Source: Calditrichota bacterium (lineage in GTDB: Bacteria > CLD3). Taken from it: a DNA stretch of 64,000 bases. Both the position numbers and the translations under genes were made by a program. Below are positions 1-8,489 of the stretch, in pieces. Under the pieces are notes generated by a model. The model searched no databases and was not told the DNA's origin. It saw nothing but the letters and a program-made list of their open reading frames with translations. The DNA is taken from NCBI GenBank assembly GCA_008501735.1, contig QQUF01000032.1:4742-68741 (forward strand). The letters run 5' to 3'. Numbering within the stretch: the stretch's first letter is position 1; each line of letters begins with the position of its first letter.

Positions 1-911
1 TCCTTCTCTGCTTCCTTTCGCTCAGTGATGTCAGCCAAACGAATTAGGATTACACTTTTTTCTCTTAATTTTATTTCTTTAAGTTCAATGTCACCCCAAA
101 AAATTTCGCCTTCAAAATCAACGTATTTCGATTCTTTTTTCCAATGATTTTCTTTAATCAAATCTTTTAATGTTGATTCCTCAAAATTTCCTGATTTACC
201 AGAAGGGTGAAGTTCTTGAATTCTCAAATCAATAATTTCTTCTCGGCTTTTTGCCTGGAAAAGATTCAGAGCTTGTTCGTTACAGTTTAAGATTTTATTA
301 GTTTCAAGTGCAACCAAGAACAACGCATCTGCTGAATCTTCAAAAATTGAGCTCATCAACCTTTCACTGTCAGAAAGTGCCGTTTGGATTTTGATTCTTG
401 AAGAAAGGACAAAATATGAAATCAAACCAATCGCAAAAATTACACTGACGAGCATTAAAGGTTTTATGGCAGGTTCGGAAATAAAAGTTGAAGTTGTGAA
501 AGTACCAATTGTTGCAAAAAAAACGTAAGCAGCAAGAGATTTGCGTTTCTTAAAAGCTAATGTTGAACCAAAAATTAAAAGTAAAAATGCAAAAGAAAAA
601 CCAACTGAAACGCTGTTTGCATACATCAATGCAAACTGCCAAAGAGTTAAACAGTAAAGCACGAAGTAGAAAAAAGGAACAGCATATTTTTTTGCTAAAG
701 CATTTTTTGCCGTTAGAAAAAAATAGCTCAAACAGACAGCAGAAATGATTAATCTTAATGACATCCAATCAACAGCATTTGGGTCTGTGATTTTTTTTAT
801 AACACCAAAAAGAGGAATCAAGACCGCCGCAAGAATTGCTAAAGTTCTATAAAAAATCAAACTTTGGTCAAAGTTCTTATTAGATTTTTCTTTTTGAAAT
901 CTTTTAAACAT
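1..911 (-). CDS. Membrane-bound PAS sensor protein, 3' end beyond the window
   Basis: Reading the minus strand from an ATG at 909-911 gives 303 uninterrupted residues to the window edge. Residues about 18-170 are strongly hydrophobic, with several predicted membrane segments. Residues about 185-300 form a PAS domain that begins '[15 protein letters not shown]' and ends in the classic linker '[12 protein letters not shown]'. Proteins of this design are usually histidine kinases or diguanylate cyclases; the output domain lies outside the window, so the signalling type cannot be told. It is divergent from thyA, with 129 bp between the two starts. The reading frame and PAS call are clear; the family of the whole protein is not. 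Confidence 0.85.
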   Translation of the reverse strand, partial: MFKRFQKEKSNKNFDQSLIFYRTLAILAAVLIPLFGVIKKITDPNAVDWMSLRLIISAVCLSYFFLTAKNALAKKYAVPFFYFVLYCLTLWQFALMYANSVSVGFSFAFLLLIFGSTLAFKKRKSLAAYVFFATIGTFTTSTFISEPAIKPLMLVSVIFAIGLISYFVLSSRIKIQTALSDSERLMSSIFEDSADALFLVALETNKILNCNEQALNLFQAKSREEIIDLRIQELHPSGKSGNFEESTLKDLIKENHWKKESKYVDFEGEIFWGDIELKEIKLREKSVILIRLADITERKEAEK

Positions 912-984
912 TATTTTAAAATCCATAAAAATGTGGCGAAGGAATCGGATAGAAACTTAAATCTAAAACTTAGAGTTTCCAAAT

Positions 985-1040
985 TAAATTCCTATATTTC
1001 AAGCCATATTATTATTAGAAAAAAGATTCGGAGAATTTCG
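985..1040 (+). promoter_or_regulatory. Possible thyA promoter and ribosome binding site
   Basis: A TATATTTC box at 993-1000 resembles the Bacteroidota -7 element (TAnnTTTG) and sits about 40 bases before thyA. CGGAGAA at 1030-1036 is a good Shine-Dalgarno match 4-5 bases before the ATG at 1041. The binding site fixes the thyA start; the promoter box is only a weak match. Confidence 0.35.
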
Positions 1041-1835
1041 ATGAAGCAATACTTAGATTTGCTTAAGTTTGTTCTTGAAAACGGTACATTCAAAGAAGAC
1101 AGAACAGGAACAGGAACGAAAAGTGTTTTCGGTTACCAAATGCGTTTTGCCCTTTCAAAAGGTTTTCCTTTAGTTACGACCAAAAAGACTCACTTAAAGT
1201 CAATAATTTACGAACTTCTTTGGTTTCTTAAAGGCGACACAAATATTCGTTTTTTGAAAGAAAATGGAGTTTCGATTTGGGACGAATGGGCTGATGAGAA
1301 CGGAAATTTAGGTCCTGTTTACGGCTCTCAGTGGAGAAGTTGGGCAACACAAAACGGTGAAACAATTGACCAAATTTCACAACTTGTTGACCAGATTAAA
1401 AACAATCCTGATTCGAGAAGAATGATTGTTTCAGCTTGGAATGTTGGTGAAATTTCTGAAATGAAACTTCCACCTTGTCATTGCCTTTTTCAATTTTACG
1501 TCGCAAACGGAAAACTTTCGTGTCAACTCTACCAAAGAAGTGCAGATATTTTTCTTGGCGTTCCTTTTAATATCGCTTCTTACGCACTTCTGACGATGAT
1601 GCTTGCACAAGTTTGCGGACTTGAAGCAGGCGATTTTGTGCACACTTTTGGGGACGCACATATTTATTCAAATCATTTTGAGCAAGTAAATTTACAGTTG
1701 AGTCGTGAACCTTTTCCTTTGCCAAAAATGAAAATTAATCCAGATGTAAAATCTATTTTTGATTTCAACTACGAAGACTTTACACTCGAAAATTACCAAT
1801 CACATTCAAGAATTAAAGCAGCAGTTGCAGTATGA
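1041..1835 (+). CDS. thyA: Thymidylate synthase
   Basis: Converts dUMP to dTMP using 5,10-methylenetetrahydrofolate, which leaves dihydrofolate. The 264 residues match the length of the E. coli enzyme. The nucleophile lies in 'PPCHC' at Cys146, the same position as in E. coli; the folate/dUMP motifs '[18 protein letters not shown]' and 'GDAHIYSNH' are intact. An upstream in-frame start at 864 would add 59 poorly structured residues and run through the divergent promoter region, so the ATG at 1041 behind a GGAGA site is chosen. Its TGA stop overlaps the folA start (ATGA), so the two genes, whose products recycle folate together, are translationally coupled. Confidence 0.97.
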   Translation: MKQYLDLLKFVLENGTFKEDRTGTGTKSVFGYQMRFALSKGFPLVTTKKTHLKSIIYELLWFLKGDTNIRFLKENGVSIWDEWADENGNLGPVYGSQWRSWATQNGETIDQISQLVDQIKNNPDSRRMIVSAWNVGEISEMKLPPCHCLFQFYVANGKLSCQLYQRSADIFLGVPFNIASYALLTMMLAQVCGLEAGDFVHTFGDAHIYSNHFEQVNLQLSREPFPLPKMKINPDVKSIFDFNYEDFTLENYQSHSRIKAAVAV

Positions 1836-2317
1836 GAATTTCATTAATTTTTGCAAAATCTTCCAACGGAGTAATTGGAAAAGAAAATACTCTTCCTTGG
1901 CATCTCTCAGCTGACTTAAAAAGGTTTAAGAAAATCACGTCTGGAAATTCGATTCTGATGGGAAGAAAAACTTACGAGTCAATCGGCAGACCTTTACCAA
2001 ACCGTAAAAATGTTGTCATAACTCGTCAAAAAGACTTTGAAGCAAAAGGTTGTGTAGTTGCAAATTCACTTGAAGAAGCAATCGAAGGTTGTAAAGATGA
2101 AGCCGAAATTTTTGTAATTGGCGGTTCTGAAATTTATAAACAAGCAATGAAATTTGCTGACAGAATCCACCTTACAGAAATTCACGAAGATTTTGAAGGC
2201 GATGCTTTTGCACCTGAATTTGATTTGAAAGATTGGCAAGAAACTTCTCGTGAAGATTTTGAACCTAATGAAAAAAATAAGTACTCTTACAGTTTTATAA
2301 TTTTAGACAAAAATTAA
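1832..2317 (+). CDS. folA: Dihydrofolate reductase
   Basis: Reduces dihydrofolate, the by-product of ThyA, to tetrahydrofolate with NADPH. The 161-residue length is typical. Recognisable motifs are the Met20-loop region '[18 protein letters not shown]' with the catalytic acid at Asp28, '[17 protein letters not shown]' for cofactor binding, and '[13 protein letters not shown]'. It overlaps thyA by four bases, the standard thymidylate-cycle pair. The channel gene starts only 15 bases downstream, so all three may share one transcript. Confidence 0.97.
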   Translation: MRISLIFAKSSNGVIGKENTLPWHLSADLKRFKKITSGNSILMGRKTYESIGRPLPNRKNVVITRQKDFEAKGCVVANSLEEAIEGCKDEAEIFVIGGSEIYKQAMKFADRIHLTEIHEDFEGDAFAPEFDLKDWQETSREDFEPNEKNKYSYSFIILDKN

Positions 2318-2332
2318 ATTCCCTTATTAGAA

Positions 2333-3397
2333 ATGCAAAAACAAACTCAGTTCTACATTTTAATTCTTTTGACTTTTTTCGCCAATTTGAGTTTCTCTCA
2401 GGAGAAACATTTGGTCGTTGGAACAAAAATCTCTCCGCCTTTTGTGATGGAAAATTACGACGGAACTTTGACAGGAATCAGCATTGATTTGTGGAAAGAA
2501 ATCGCTGATGACTTAGAAGTTACTTACGAGTTCAAAAAATCTAACCTTCAAGAAATGCTTGAAAATGTCGAAACAGGAAAAGTTGACTTAGCAATTTCGG
2601 CAATTACGGTAAATGCCGAAAGAGAAGAATTTTTGGACTTTTCGCACTCTTACTATGCAACAGGACTTGGAATTGCAGTTTTACCAAAGCAAAAAAAAAG
2701 TTGGTTTAGTCTTTTTGAGAGCTTTCTTTCGATTGAGTTTTTAAAAGTTCTTTTCGGGCTTTCAATGTTAATTTTGGTTTTTGGTTTTTTACTTTGGCTT
2801 TTTGAACGCAAACGAAATCCCGGACAGTTTGGCGAAAGTGCCTTAAAAGGAATCGGTTCAGGTTTTTGGTGGTCAGCTGTAACGATGACAACTGTTGGTT
2901 ACGGAGATAAATCGCCAATAACTTTTGGTGGAAGACTTGTCGCTTTGGTTTGGATGTTTGTCGGAATAATCACGATTTCAGGTTTTACGGCAGCAATTAC
3001 AAGTTCATTGACTTTGAGCCAATTTGAAACAGTTGTCGCAGGACCAGAAGACTTGTCAAAAGTTAGAGTAACAACTGTTGAAGGCTCTTCAAGTGAAATT
3101 TATTTGAAGTCAAAAAGAATAAATTACAATTCTTACCCAAGTCTTAATGAAGCACTTTTAGCACTTTCAAAAGGCGAACAAGACGCAGTTGTTTTCGATT
3201 TCCCGATTTTGAAATTCACTTCAAACAATGATTTTAATGGGAAAATTAAAGTCTTAGCTAATTCCTTTGAAAGCCAAGAATACGCAATCGCACTTCCGAC
3301 CAACAGTCCTTTAAGAGAGGAAGTCAACTTAGCACTTCTGCGAAAAATACATTCTTCCACCAAAAAAGAAATCATTACAAAATATTTTGGACAATAA
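2333..3397 (+). CDS. GluR0-like ligand-gated potassium channel
   Basis: A 354-residue protein with the layout of prokaryotic ionotropic glutamate receptors. It has a signal peptide (1-22), an S1 ligand-binding lobe (about 27-118), transmembrane M1 (about 137-157), a pore loop with the potassium selectivity filter 'TTVGYGD' (186-192), transmembrane M2 (about 202-224) and an S2 lobe (about 233-354). Arg97 in 'ITVNAEREEFLDFS' and Asp289 in 'AVVFDFPIL' occupy the positions that bind the amino-acid carboxylate and amine in this family. It probably opens a K+ pore in the inner membrane when an amino acid binds on the periplasmic side. The ligand is unknown. It follows folA by 15 bases and is closed by a strong terminator. 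Confidence 0.92.
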   Translation: MQKQTQFYILILLTFFANLSFSQEKHLVVGTKISPPFVMENYDGTLTGISIDLWKEIADDLEVTYEFKKSNLQEMLENVETGKVDLAISAITVNAEREEFLDFSHSYYATGLGIAVLPKQKKSWFSLFESFLSIEFLKVLFGLSMLILVFGFLLWLFERKRNPGQFGESALKGIGSGFWWSAVTMTTVGYGDKSPITFGGRLVALVWMFVGIITISGFTAAITSSLTLSQFETVVAGPEDLSKVRVTTVEGSSSEIYLKSKRINYNSYPSLNEALLALSKGEQDAVVFDFPILKFTSNNDFNGKIKVLANSFESQEYAIALPTNSPLREEVNLALLRKIHSSTKKEIITKYFGQ

Positions 3398-3440
3398 AAA
3401 AAGGTCTAACAGTTAGACTGCAAGACCTTTTTTGTTTTTT
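3396..3440 (+). terminator. Rho-independent terminator after the channel gene
   Basis: The stem AAAAAAGGTCT (3397-3407) pairs with AGACCTTTTTT (3423-3433) and is followed by more T. A second, mutually exclusive hairpin, GTCTAA (3404-3409) with TTAGAC (3413-3418), shares bases with the left arm. Confidence 0.85.
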
Positions 3441-3474
3441 GTACACTCTAGATTGGGCTAGAATAGTTAAGAAT

Positions 3475-3642
3475 TCAATTCTTGAGGGGGAGTAGATTTG
3501 ATTTCTTTAGTTGAGTTTTGATTTCTTTAGTTGAGTTTTGATTACTTTCTTCAATTACTTCTAAAACTTTGTTATTACTTACTGTTGAGAAGTCATCATC
3601 ATCTAAAATTAAAAAACCGTTTGTGCAAAGTAGAAGTGACAT
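3475..3642 (-). CDS. Small 55-residue ORF with a duplicated 20-bp segment
   Basis: The ATG at 3640-3642 is preceded by GAGG nine to ten bases upstream. The peptide starts 'MSLLLCTNGFLILDDDDF' and continues with an acidic stretch; no family is recognised. A 20-bp direct repeat (3501-3520 and 3521-3540) lies in its 3' third. Because 20 is not a multiple of three, the second copy shifts the frame. Removing one copy would give the alternative end 'EIKSTPPQELNS', so the current C-terminus is probably a recent change. It may be the real partner of the 25-residue peptide just upstream on the same strand, or a decaying gene. Confidence 0.5.
   Translation of the reverse strand: MSLLLCTNGFLILDDDDFSTVSNNKVLEVIEESNQNSTKEIKTQLKKSNLLPLKN
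3501..3540. repeat. 20-bp tandem direct repeat, two copies
   Basis: The unit ATTTCTTTAGTTGAGTTTTG occurs twice without a gap, inside the 55-residue minus-strand ORF, where it changes the reading frame. Confidence 0.9.
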
Positions 3643-3665
3643 TTTATACCTCTATCAAAGACTAA

Positions 3666-3743
3666 TTAAAAGTTAGTGGTTAAGCCTGACAATACTGAAA
3701 TTACAAGTATTGCAAGTAGAAAAAACATTTGATTTCTTTTCAT
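3666..3743 (-). CDS. Very small hydrophobic peptide (25 residues)
   Basis: The ATG at 3741-3743 follows a TAGGAACTAAAGAA site with AGGA about ten bases before the start. The product is a short charged N-terminus (MKRNQ) followed by one hydrophobic helix ('MFFLLAILVISVLSGL') and a TAA stop. It could be a one-helix membrane peptide, a type I toxin-like peptide, or the leader of the 55-residue ORF that begins 23 bases downstream. No family is recognised. The good binding site and its place after a secreted lipoprotein argue that it is translated. Confidence 0.45.
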   Translation of the reverse strand: MKRNQMFFLLAILVISVLSGLTTNF

Positions 3744-3762
3744 TTCTTTAGTTCCTAAGGTA

Positions 3763-3793
3763 AACCTGAAAGGTTTTTAAAACCTTTCAGGTT
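3763..3793. repeat. Palindromic repeat, AACCTGAAAGG family
   Basis: Perfect inverted repeat with 15-base arms (AACCTGAAAGGTTTT and its complement) and a one-base centre, placed just after the lipoprotein stop codon, where it can also act as a transcript end. Related to the copies at 4934-4967 and 13693-13723. Confidence 0.85.
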
Positions 3794-3802
3794 CGAGAAA
3801 AA

Positions 3803-4723
3803 TTATTGGCTAACGACTTTGTAAGGGAAATTCCAAGTAACAGAATTGTAAGCGGCATTTTCGTCTTCGATTGTGTCTTTATCAATGAAGTCAATTATTA
3901 AAAGATGTTTGCCGTATCTTTGTTTAACAGTCCAAGTTCCTGAGTAAATTCCGTCTCCTGCAACTAAGTCTGGAGCAATTCCTTCATCGTTGAATTTCGT
4001 TCTTGCTCTGTGTTTGTGTCTTTTGTTTACGCCGTAGTGTAAAAGTCCAACGAGTTCTTCGCCAAGGTTGTTAGTTTCAACAAAAATGTTTATTTCTTCA
4101 TCTTTTACAACTTCAATTAACTCGTCTTTTTTGATTACAAAAGTGTGCGGGTCGGTAATTTCAATTGATTCTGCAAAGGAAGGTGCGTCAATTGTAACTT
4201 TTGTAAAATCAAAAGTGTTGTTTGGAACTTCTGCTTCGCTTGAGTAACCAACTCCAACGTAAGAGTTTTCCCATTCCCAAATTTCATCTCCAGCAGAGTT
4301 TGTTGAAGCAGTGAAGTCAACATTTCTTTGAACTTTGTGTTGGTAATTTTTTTCGTAAAGCAAACCGTCTTCTCTTGTTCCAACTTTGAAAGTTCCATCA
4401 AAAATATGAGTTACAACACTTGTAGCACTTGTTCCGTCAATTTCAAAAGAAAAATATTTTGTTTTGTCAGTCATTTTTCTTCCGAATTTCAAATCTGTTG
4501 CGTTTGAATCTTCAATCGAAGTTCCTGAGTCAAAATTGTTGTACTCAGCGTCTTTCATTCCCTCGTCGTTTCCGCCTTCTGTGTAGAATGTTTCATCAGA
4601 TTCTACGACTGCTTGAATTTGTTCTTCGCTTGTTTGGGCATTTTCGGATTCTTGTGAACAGCCGATTAAAGCGATTCCAAGACTCAATCCTAAAGCCGTT
4701 GCGAAAAAAGTGTTAGCTTTCAT
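3803..4723 (-). CDS. Secreted lipoprotein with a C-terminal Ig-like domain
   Basis: 306 residues. Residues 1-22 are a lipoprotein signal peptide ending in the lipobox 'ALIGC'. An acidic linker follows ('TSEEQIQAVVESDE'), then a beta-rich middle region. The C-terminal 100 residues carry the 'LVAGDGIYSGTWTV' motif seen in the 'choice-of-anchor X' type of extracellular domain; that assignment is from memory of the pattern. It is probably anchored in a membrane facing the periplasm or outside. AAAGGAG lies seven bases before the start. It is divergent from the amylase gene and followed by a palindrome. The function is unknown. Confidence 0.85.
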   Translation of the reverse strand: MKANTFFATALGLSLGIALIGCSQESENAQTSEEQIQAVVESDETFYTEGGNDEGMKDAEYNNFDSGTSIEDSNATDLKFGRKMTDKTKYFSFEIDGTSATSVVTHIFDGTFKVGTREDGLLYEKNYQHKVQRNVDFTASTNSAGDEIWEWENSYVGVGYSSEAEVPNNTFDFTKVTIDAPSFAESIEITDPHTFVIKKDELIEVVKDEEINIFVETNNLGEELVGLLHYGVNKRHKHRARTKFNDEGIAPDLVAGDGIYSGTWTVKQRYGKHLLIIDFIDKDTIEDENAAYNSVTWNFPYKVVSQ

Positions 4724-4906
4724 TTTGATTCTCCTTTGAGAATTTAGTTGTTTAAATTATTTGTTAGCTCCTGACTAACTTTCTTTCAAGACTTGTGCCA
4801 AATTCTAAAATTTGCCATTAAAGGTCTGAAATGAAGTTTTTAATTCAAACTCATCAGTTTTGCACACTTTAAAAAGTTAAAAGTGTACGATTCGGTACAA
4901 ACGAAA

Positions 4907-6514
4907 ATGGTAAAAATGCTCGAATGCACCAAAAGACCTGACAGGTTTTCGAAAACCTGTCAGGTCTTAAACAAGGTCTTAACTCTAATACTTTTCTCAA
5001 CATTTCTAAATTGTTCGCAACAAAAAATGTACAAACCGAAAACTTACTTTCCCTCTCCCCAGACTTGGCAAGACAAAACATTTTACTTCGCAGTTACTGA
5101 CAGATTCATTGACGGAGATTCTACAAACAACAATTTGAGTGGAAATTTCGACCCAAAGAATCCGTACAAAGTTCACGGTGGAGATTTCAAAGGAGTTACA
5201 AAAGCAATTCCTTACCTAAAAAGTCTTGGTGTTGATGTTCTTTGGCTGACACCAATTCAAAAACAGGCTTATGGAGAATATCACGGTTACGCAATCTCAG
5301 ATTTTTATTCAGTAAATCCAACTCTCGGAACTTTCGGAGAATTTAGAGAACTTGTCAAAACTGCACACGAATACGGAATTTATGTTTGCCTTGACGTTAT
5401 TGTGAACCACTCTGGCGATTTGCTCAACGCAAAAAGTGGGAAGTGGAAATGGAACCCCGAAGGTTACGAACTCGCTTACAAAGACAAAAAGAAGAAGCAT
5501 TTTCCAAAGATTTTCCAAAATCCTGAACTTTTTCACAACTACGGAAACGTCGCGGATTGGAACGACCCGAAGCAAGTTCTTTACGGAGAATTTCCGGGCG
5601 GACTTGACGACTTTAAAACCGAAAATCCAATTGTGCGTGAAGAAATGCTGAAAATTTGGTCTTGGTGGATTGAACACACTGACGTTGATGCTTTTAGAAT
5701 TGACACTGCAAAGCACGTTGAAATTTCATTTTGGAATGATTTTATCAAAGGAATTAAAACCAAAGCCAAAGAACTTGGCAAAGACAACTTTTGGATTTTT
5801 GCAGAAAGCTACGAATTTGAGGACCATAAAAGTCAACGTTTCTTAAATCCTGACTCAATCGGCGAAAATACTTTTGACTCGGTTTTGAACTACACACTTT
5901 GGGGAACACAAAAAGAAGTTTTTGGAAAAAATGGAAGCGTTCGCAAACTTGCTGAAATTTGGGAGGAAAATAAAAAATCCTTCGGTGAAACAACTTGCAA
6001 CAAATTAATGACTTTTGTCGAAAACCACGACCAACCACGACTTTTGAGTTACCAAGAAAATGCGAATCCGAATTTGTTGAAACTTGCTTTAGTTTACAAT
6101 TTCACTGCTCCCGGAATTCCAATTGTTTACTACGGAGCGGAAATTCCTTTTAAAGGTGGAAATGACCCTGAAAACCGCGAGGATTTTTTCAAAACTGAAA
6201 ACCCACTTTCGACGGAAAAGGAAAATTTCAAACTGATTTCTTATCTTGCTTCGATTCGTAAAAAATTCAGAGGAATTTCTGAAGGCTCTTTTGAAATTTA
6301 TTTTGTTGATGACAAAAGTATTCTTTTCAAACGTTCTTTTGGACCTGAAAAGCCAATTTGGGTTGCAATCAATTTGAGTAACGAAAAAGTCAAACTTGAT
6401 TTGCCGAAAAGGGGAATTTACTACCAAAATACTTACAACCAAATTGCAATGCTTTTGAGTTCGAGTGTTTTTGTTGAGCCATACGGTTTTGAAATTTTAA
6501 CTCAGGAAAGATAA
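4907..6514 (+). CDS. Lipoprotein alpha-amylase, GH13 family
   Basis: Hydrolyses alpha-1,4-glucans outside the cytoplasm. About 535 residues. The four GH13 regions are present: 'DVIVNH' (163-168), 'DAFRID' with nucleophile Asp266, 'FAES' with acid/base Glu300, and 'ENHD' with Asp375. The hydrophobic segment ending in 'FSTFLNC' is a lipobox with Cys36. The start is uncertain: GTG at 4883, ATG at 4907 and ATG at 4916 are all possible and none has a strong ribosome binding site. A 34-bp palindrome (4934-4967) is read in frame between the start and the signal core, giving an unusually long N-region. asnB follows two bases later. Confidence 0.93.
   Translation: MVKMLECTKRPDRFSKTCQVLNKVLTLILFSTFLNCSQQKMYKPKTYFPSPQTWQDKTFYFAVTDRFIDGDSTNNNLSGNFDPKNPYKVHGGDFKGVTKAIPYLKSLGVDVLWLTPIQKQAYGEYHGYAISDFYSVNPTLGTFGEFRELVKTAHEYGIYVCLDVIVNHSGDLLNAKSGKWKWNPEGYELAYKDKKKKHFPKIFQNPELFHNYGNVADWNDPKQVLYGEFPGGLDDFKTENPIVREEMLKIWSWWIEHTDVDAFRIDTAKHVEISFWNDFIKGIKTKAKELGKDNFWIFAESYEFEDHKSQRFLNPDSIGENTFDSVLNYTLWGTQKEVFGKNGSVRKLAEIWEENKKSFGETTCNKLMTFVENHDQPRLLSYQENANPNLLKLALVYNFTAPGIPIVYYGAEIPFKGGNDPENREDFFKTENPLSTEKENFKLISYLASIRKKFRGISEGSFEIYFVDDKSILFKRSFGPEKPIWVAINLSNEKVKLDLPKRGIYYQNTYNQIAMLLSSSVFVEPYGFEILTQER
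4934..4967. repeat. Palindromic repeat inside the amylase signal-peptide region
   Basis: Perfect palindrome with 17-base arms AGACCTGACAGGTTTTC and its complement. In frame it encodes 'RPDRFSKTCQV' within the amylase N-region. It belongs to the same family as 3763-3793. Confidence 0.9.
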
Positions 6515-6516
6515 AA

Positions 6517-8418
6517 ATGTGCGGAATTACAGGAGTTTACTTTTTCGATAAAAATAGGCAAGTTGAGTTCCAAACTCTTGCAAGAATGAACCACAAAATT
6601 TTTCACAGAGGTCCGGACGATGCAGGTTTTTTCTTAAAAGATAACGTCGGTTTGGCGATGCGAAGACTTTCGATAATCGACCTTGCAGGCGGAACTCAGC
6701 CGATTCAAGACGAAGAGGAAAAGTTCACGATTGTTTTTAACGGTGAAATTTACAACTACAAAGACCTTCGCAAAGATTTAAAAAAACAAGGACACAGATT
6801 TAAAACTCATTCGGACACAGAAAGCATTTTGCGTGGTTTTATGTCTTACGGAGACAAGGTTTTTTCCAAGTTAAACGGAATGTTTGGACTCGCACTTTAC
6901 GAAGCAGAAAACCGAACTTTGACAGTTACAAGAGACCGAATCGGAATCAAACCGATTTACTACTACGAAGACCACGAAAAATTAATTTTCGGCTCGGAAA
7001 TCAAATCAATTTTGGAATTTGGCAATCTCAAAAATTCCCTCGACAAAGAAGCACTTTACGAATACTTGACTTACCTTTACATTCCTGCTCCGAAGACGAT
7101 TTTCTCAAACATCAAAAAGCTAAAACCCGGACATTTTTTGAAAATAAATCCTGACGGAGTTCACGTTGAAAAATTTTGGGATTTAAAATATGAGCCAATC
7201 GAAAACCTAACACTACAAGACGCAACGGACAAATTTGGTGAGCTTGTCGAAGATGCCGTGAAAATCCGAATGATGAGTGAAGTTCCGCTTGGAGCTTTCC
7301 TTTCGGGTGGAATTGACTCGGGAACAATTGCTGCTTTGATGCAAAAAAACTCAAGCCAAAAAATTAACACTTTCTCAATCGGTTTTCCTGTCGAAACAGA
7401 ATTTAACGAACTTCCCGATTCAATCGAAACAGCAAAAAAACTCGGCACAAATCACCACACTTTAGTAGTTGAACCTGACTCAATTTCTCTGCTCGAAAAA
7501 ATAATTTATCACCTTGATGAACCGATGGCAGATTCTTCTGTGATTCCAACATTTTTACTTTCAGAATTCACGAAGACAAAAGTTACAGTTTCACTTTCAG
7601 GCGATGGAGGAGACGAACTTTTTGCAGGTTACTTGAGGCACAAACTTGTGAAAGGAGCAATTCTTTACAACAAAATCCCAAGTTTTATTCGCAAAGAAGT
7701 TTTAGGAAATTTGCTTAAAACTCAAAAAGTCAGAGAACAAACTCCGGGAAAATTTGAGTCATTAAAAAGAGTTTGGCGAGATTTTGACGGCGGAAGTGAA
7801 TTTACTTTTTTACGTTGGATTACAAACTTCAACCAAGATTTTCTAAAAGAAATTTGTACCGAAAAAATCCTAAACGATTTTGCAAAATTCGATTTTCATA
7901 AAGTTGCGAAACATTACTTGAGCGATGGTTTTAACGGTCAAGGTGAGTTGAACAGAATTTTAAATTTTGAAACAAAAGTTTACGAACCAGACGATTTGCT
8001 TATGAAAGTTGATAAAATGAGTATGGCGAATTCTTTGGAAGTTCGAGTTCCATTTCTTGACCACAGACTTGTAGAGTTTGCGGCAGTTTTACCTGAATCA
8101 ATGAAACTCAAAGGTTTCGATTCTAAGTTTTTACTGAAAAATTTTAGTAAAAGCCTTTTGCCTGAACAAGTTGTGCGGAAGAAAAAACAAGGCTTTGTCC
8201 CACCACTTCGCGAGTGGTTCAGAAGTGATTTGAAAGATTTTGCAAAAGAAAACCTTCTTTCCTCGAATGCTTTCACGAGAGAATTTTTCACAAAAGACAA
8301 AGTCTCAAAAATTTTAGACGAGCATATAAAAGGCGAAAGAAATTACGAATACCAAATTTGGGTAATTCTAACTCTCGAACTTTGGGCAAAACAATTTGGG
8401 AGAATGATAAATGACTAA
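6517..8418 (+). CDS. asnB: Asparagine synthetase, glutamine-hydrolysing
   Basis: Makes asparagine from aspartate, ATP and glutamine. The 633 residues have the two expected domains. An N-terminal glutamine amidotransferase has catalytic Cys2 after Met removal ('MCGITG') with 'RGPDD' and 'FNGEIYN'. The C-terminal synthetase has the PP-loop 'SGGIDS' at 263-268 and 'SLSGDGGDELFAGY'. It starts two bases after the amylase stop and is probably cotranscribed with it. No clear terminator follows. Confidence 0.96.
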   Translation: MCGITGVYFFDKNRQVEFQTLARMNHKIFHRGPDDAGFFLKDNVGLAMRRLSIIDLAGGTQPIQDEEEKFTIVFNGEIYNYKDLRKDLKKQGHRFKTHSDTESILRGFMSYGDKVFSKLNGMFGLALYEAENRTLTVTRDRIGIKPIYYYEDHEKLIFGSEIKSILEFGNLKNSLDKEALYEYLTYLYIPAPKTIFSNIKKLKPGHFLKINPDGVHVEKFWDLKYEPIENLTLQDATDKFGELVEDAVKIRMMSEVPLGAFLSGGIDSGTIAALMQKNSSQKINTFSIGFPVETEFNELPDSIETAKKLGTNHHTLVVEPDSISLLEKIIYHLDEPMADSSVIPTFLLSEFTKTKVTVSLSGDGGDELFAGYLRHKLVKGAILYNKIPSFIRKEVLGNLLKTQKVREQTPGKFESLKRVWRDFDGGSEFTFLRWITNFNQDFLKEICTEKILNDFAKFDFHKVAKHYLSDGFNGQGELNRILNFETKVYEPDDLLMKVDKMSMANSLEVRVPFLDHRLVEFAAVLPESMKLKGFDSKFLLKNFSKSLLPEQVVRKKKQGFVPPLREWFRSDLKDFAKENLLSSNAFTREFFTKDKVSKILDEHIKGERNYEYQIWVILTLELWAKQFGRMIND

Positions 8419-8489
8419 TGAATAATGAATAATATTTTGAGAGGTTTCGCTTTCAGTGAGCTTCTTAATTTTTTAAAAGGCAAAGTAAA

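Noticed and set aside
864-1040. A longer thymidylate synthase start giving 323 residues
   Set aside because: It would run through the divergent intergenic region and the beginning of the minus-strand sensor gene. The ATG at 1041 has GGAGA and gives the normal 264-residue length with Cys146 in the canonical position.
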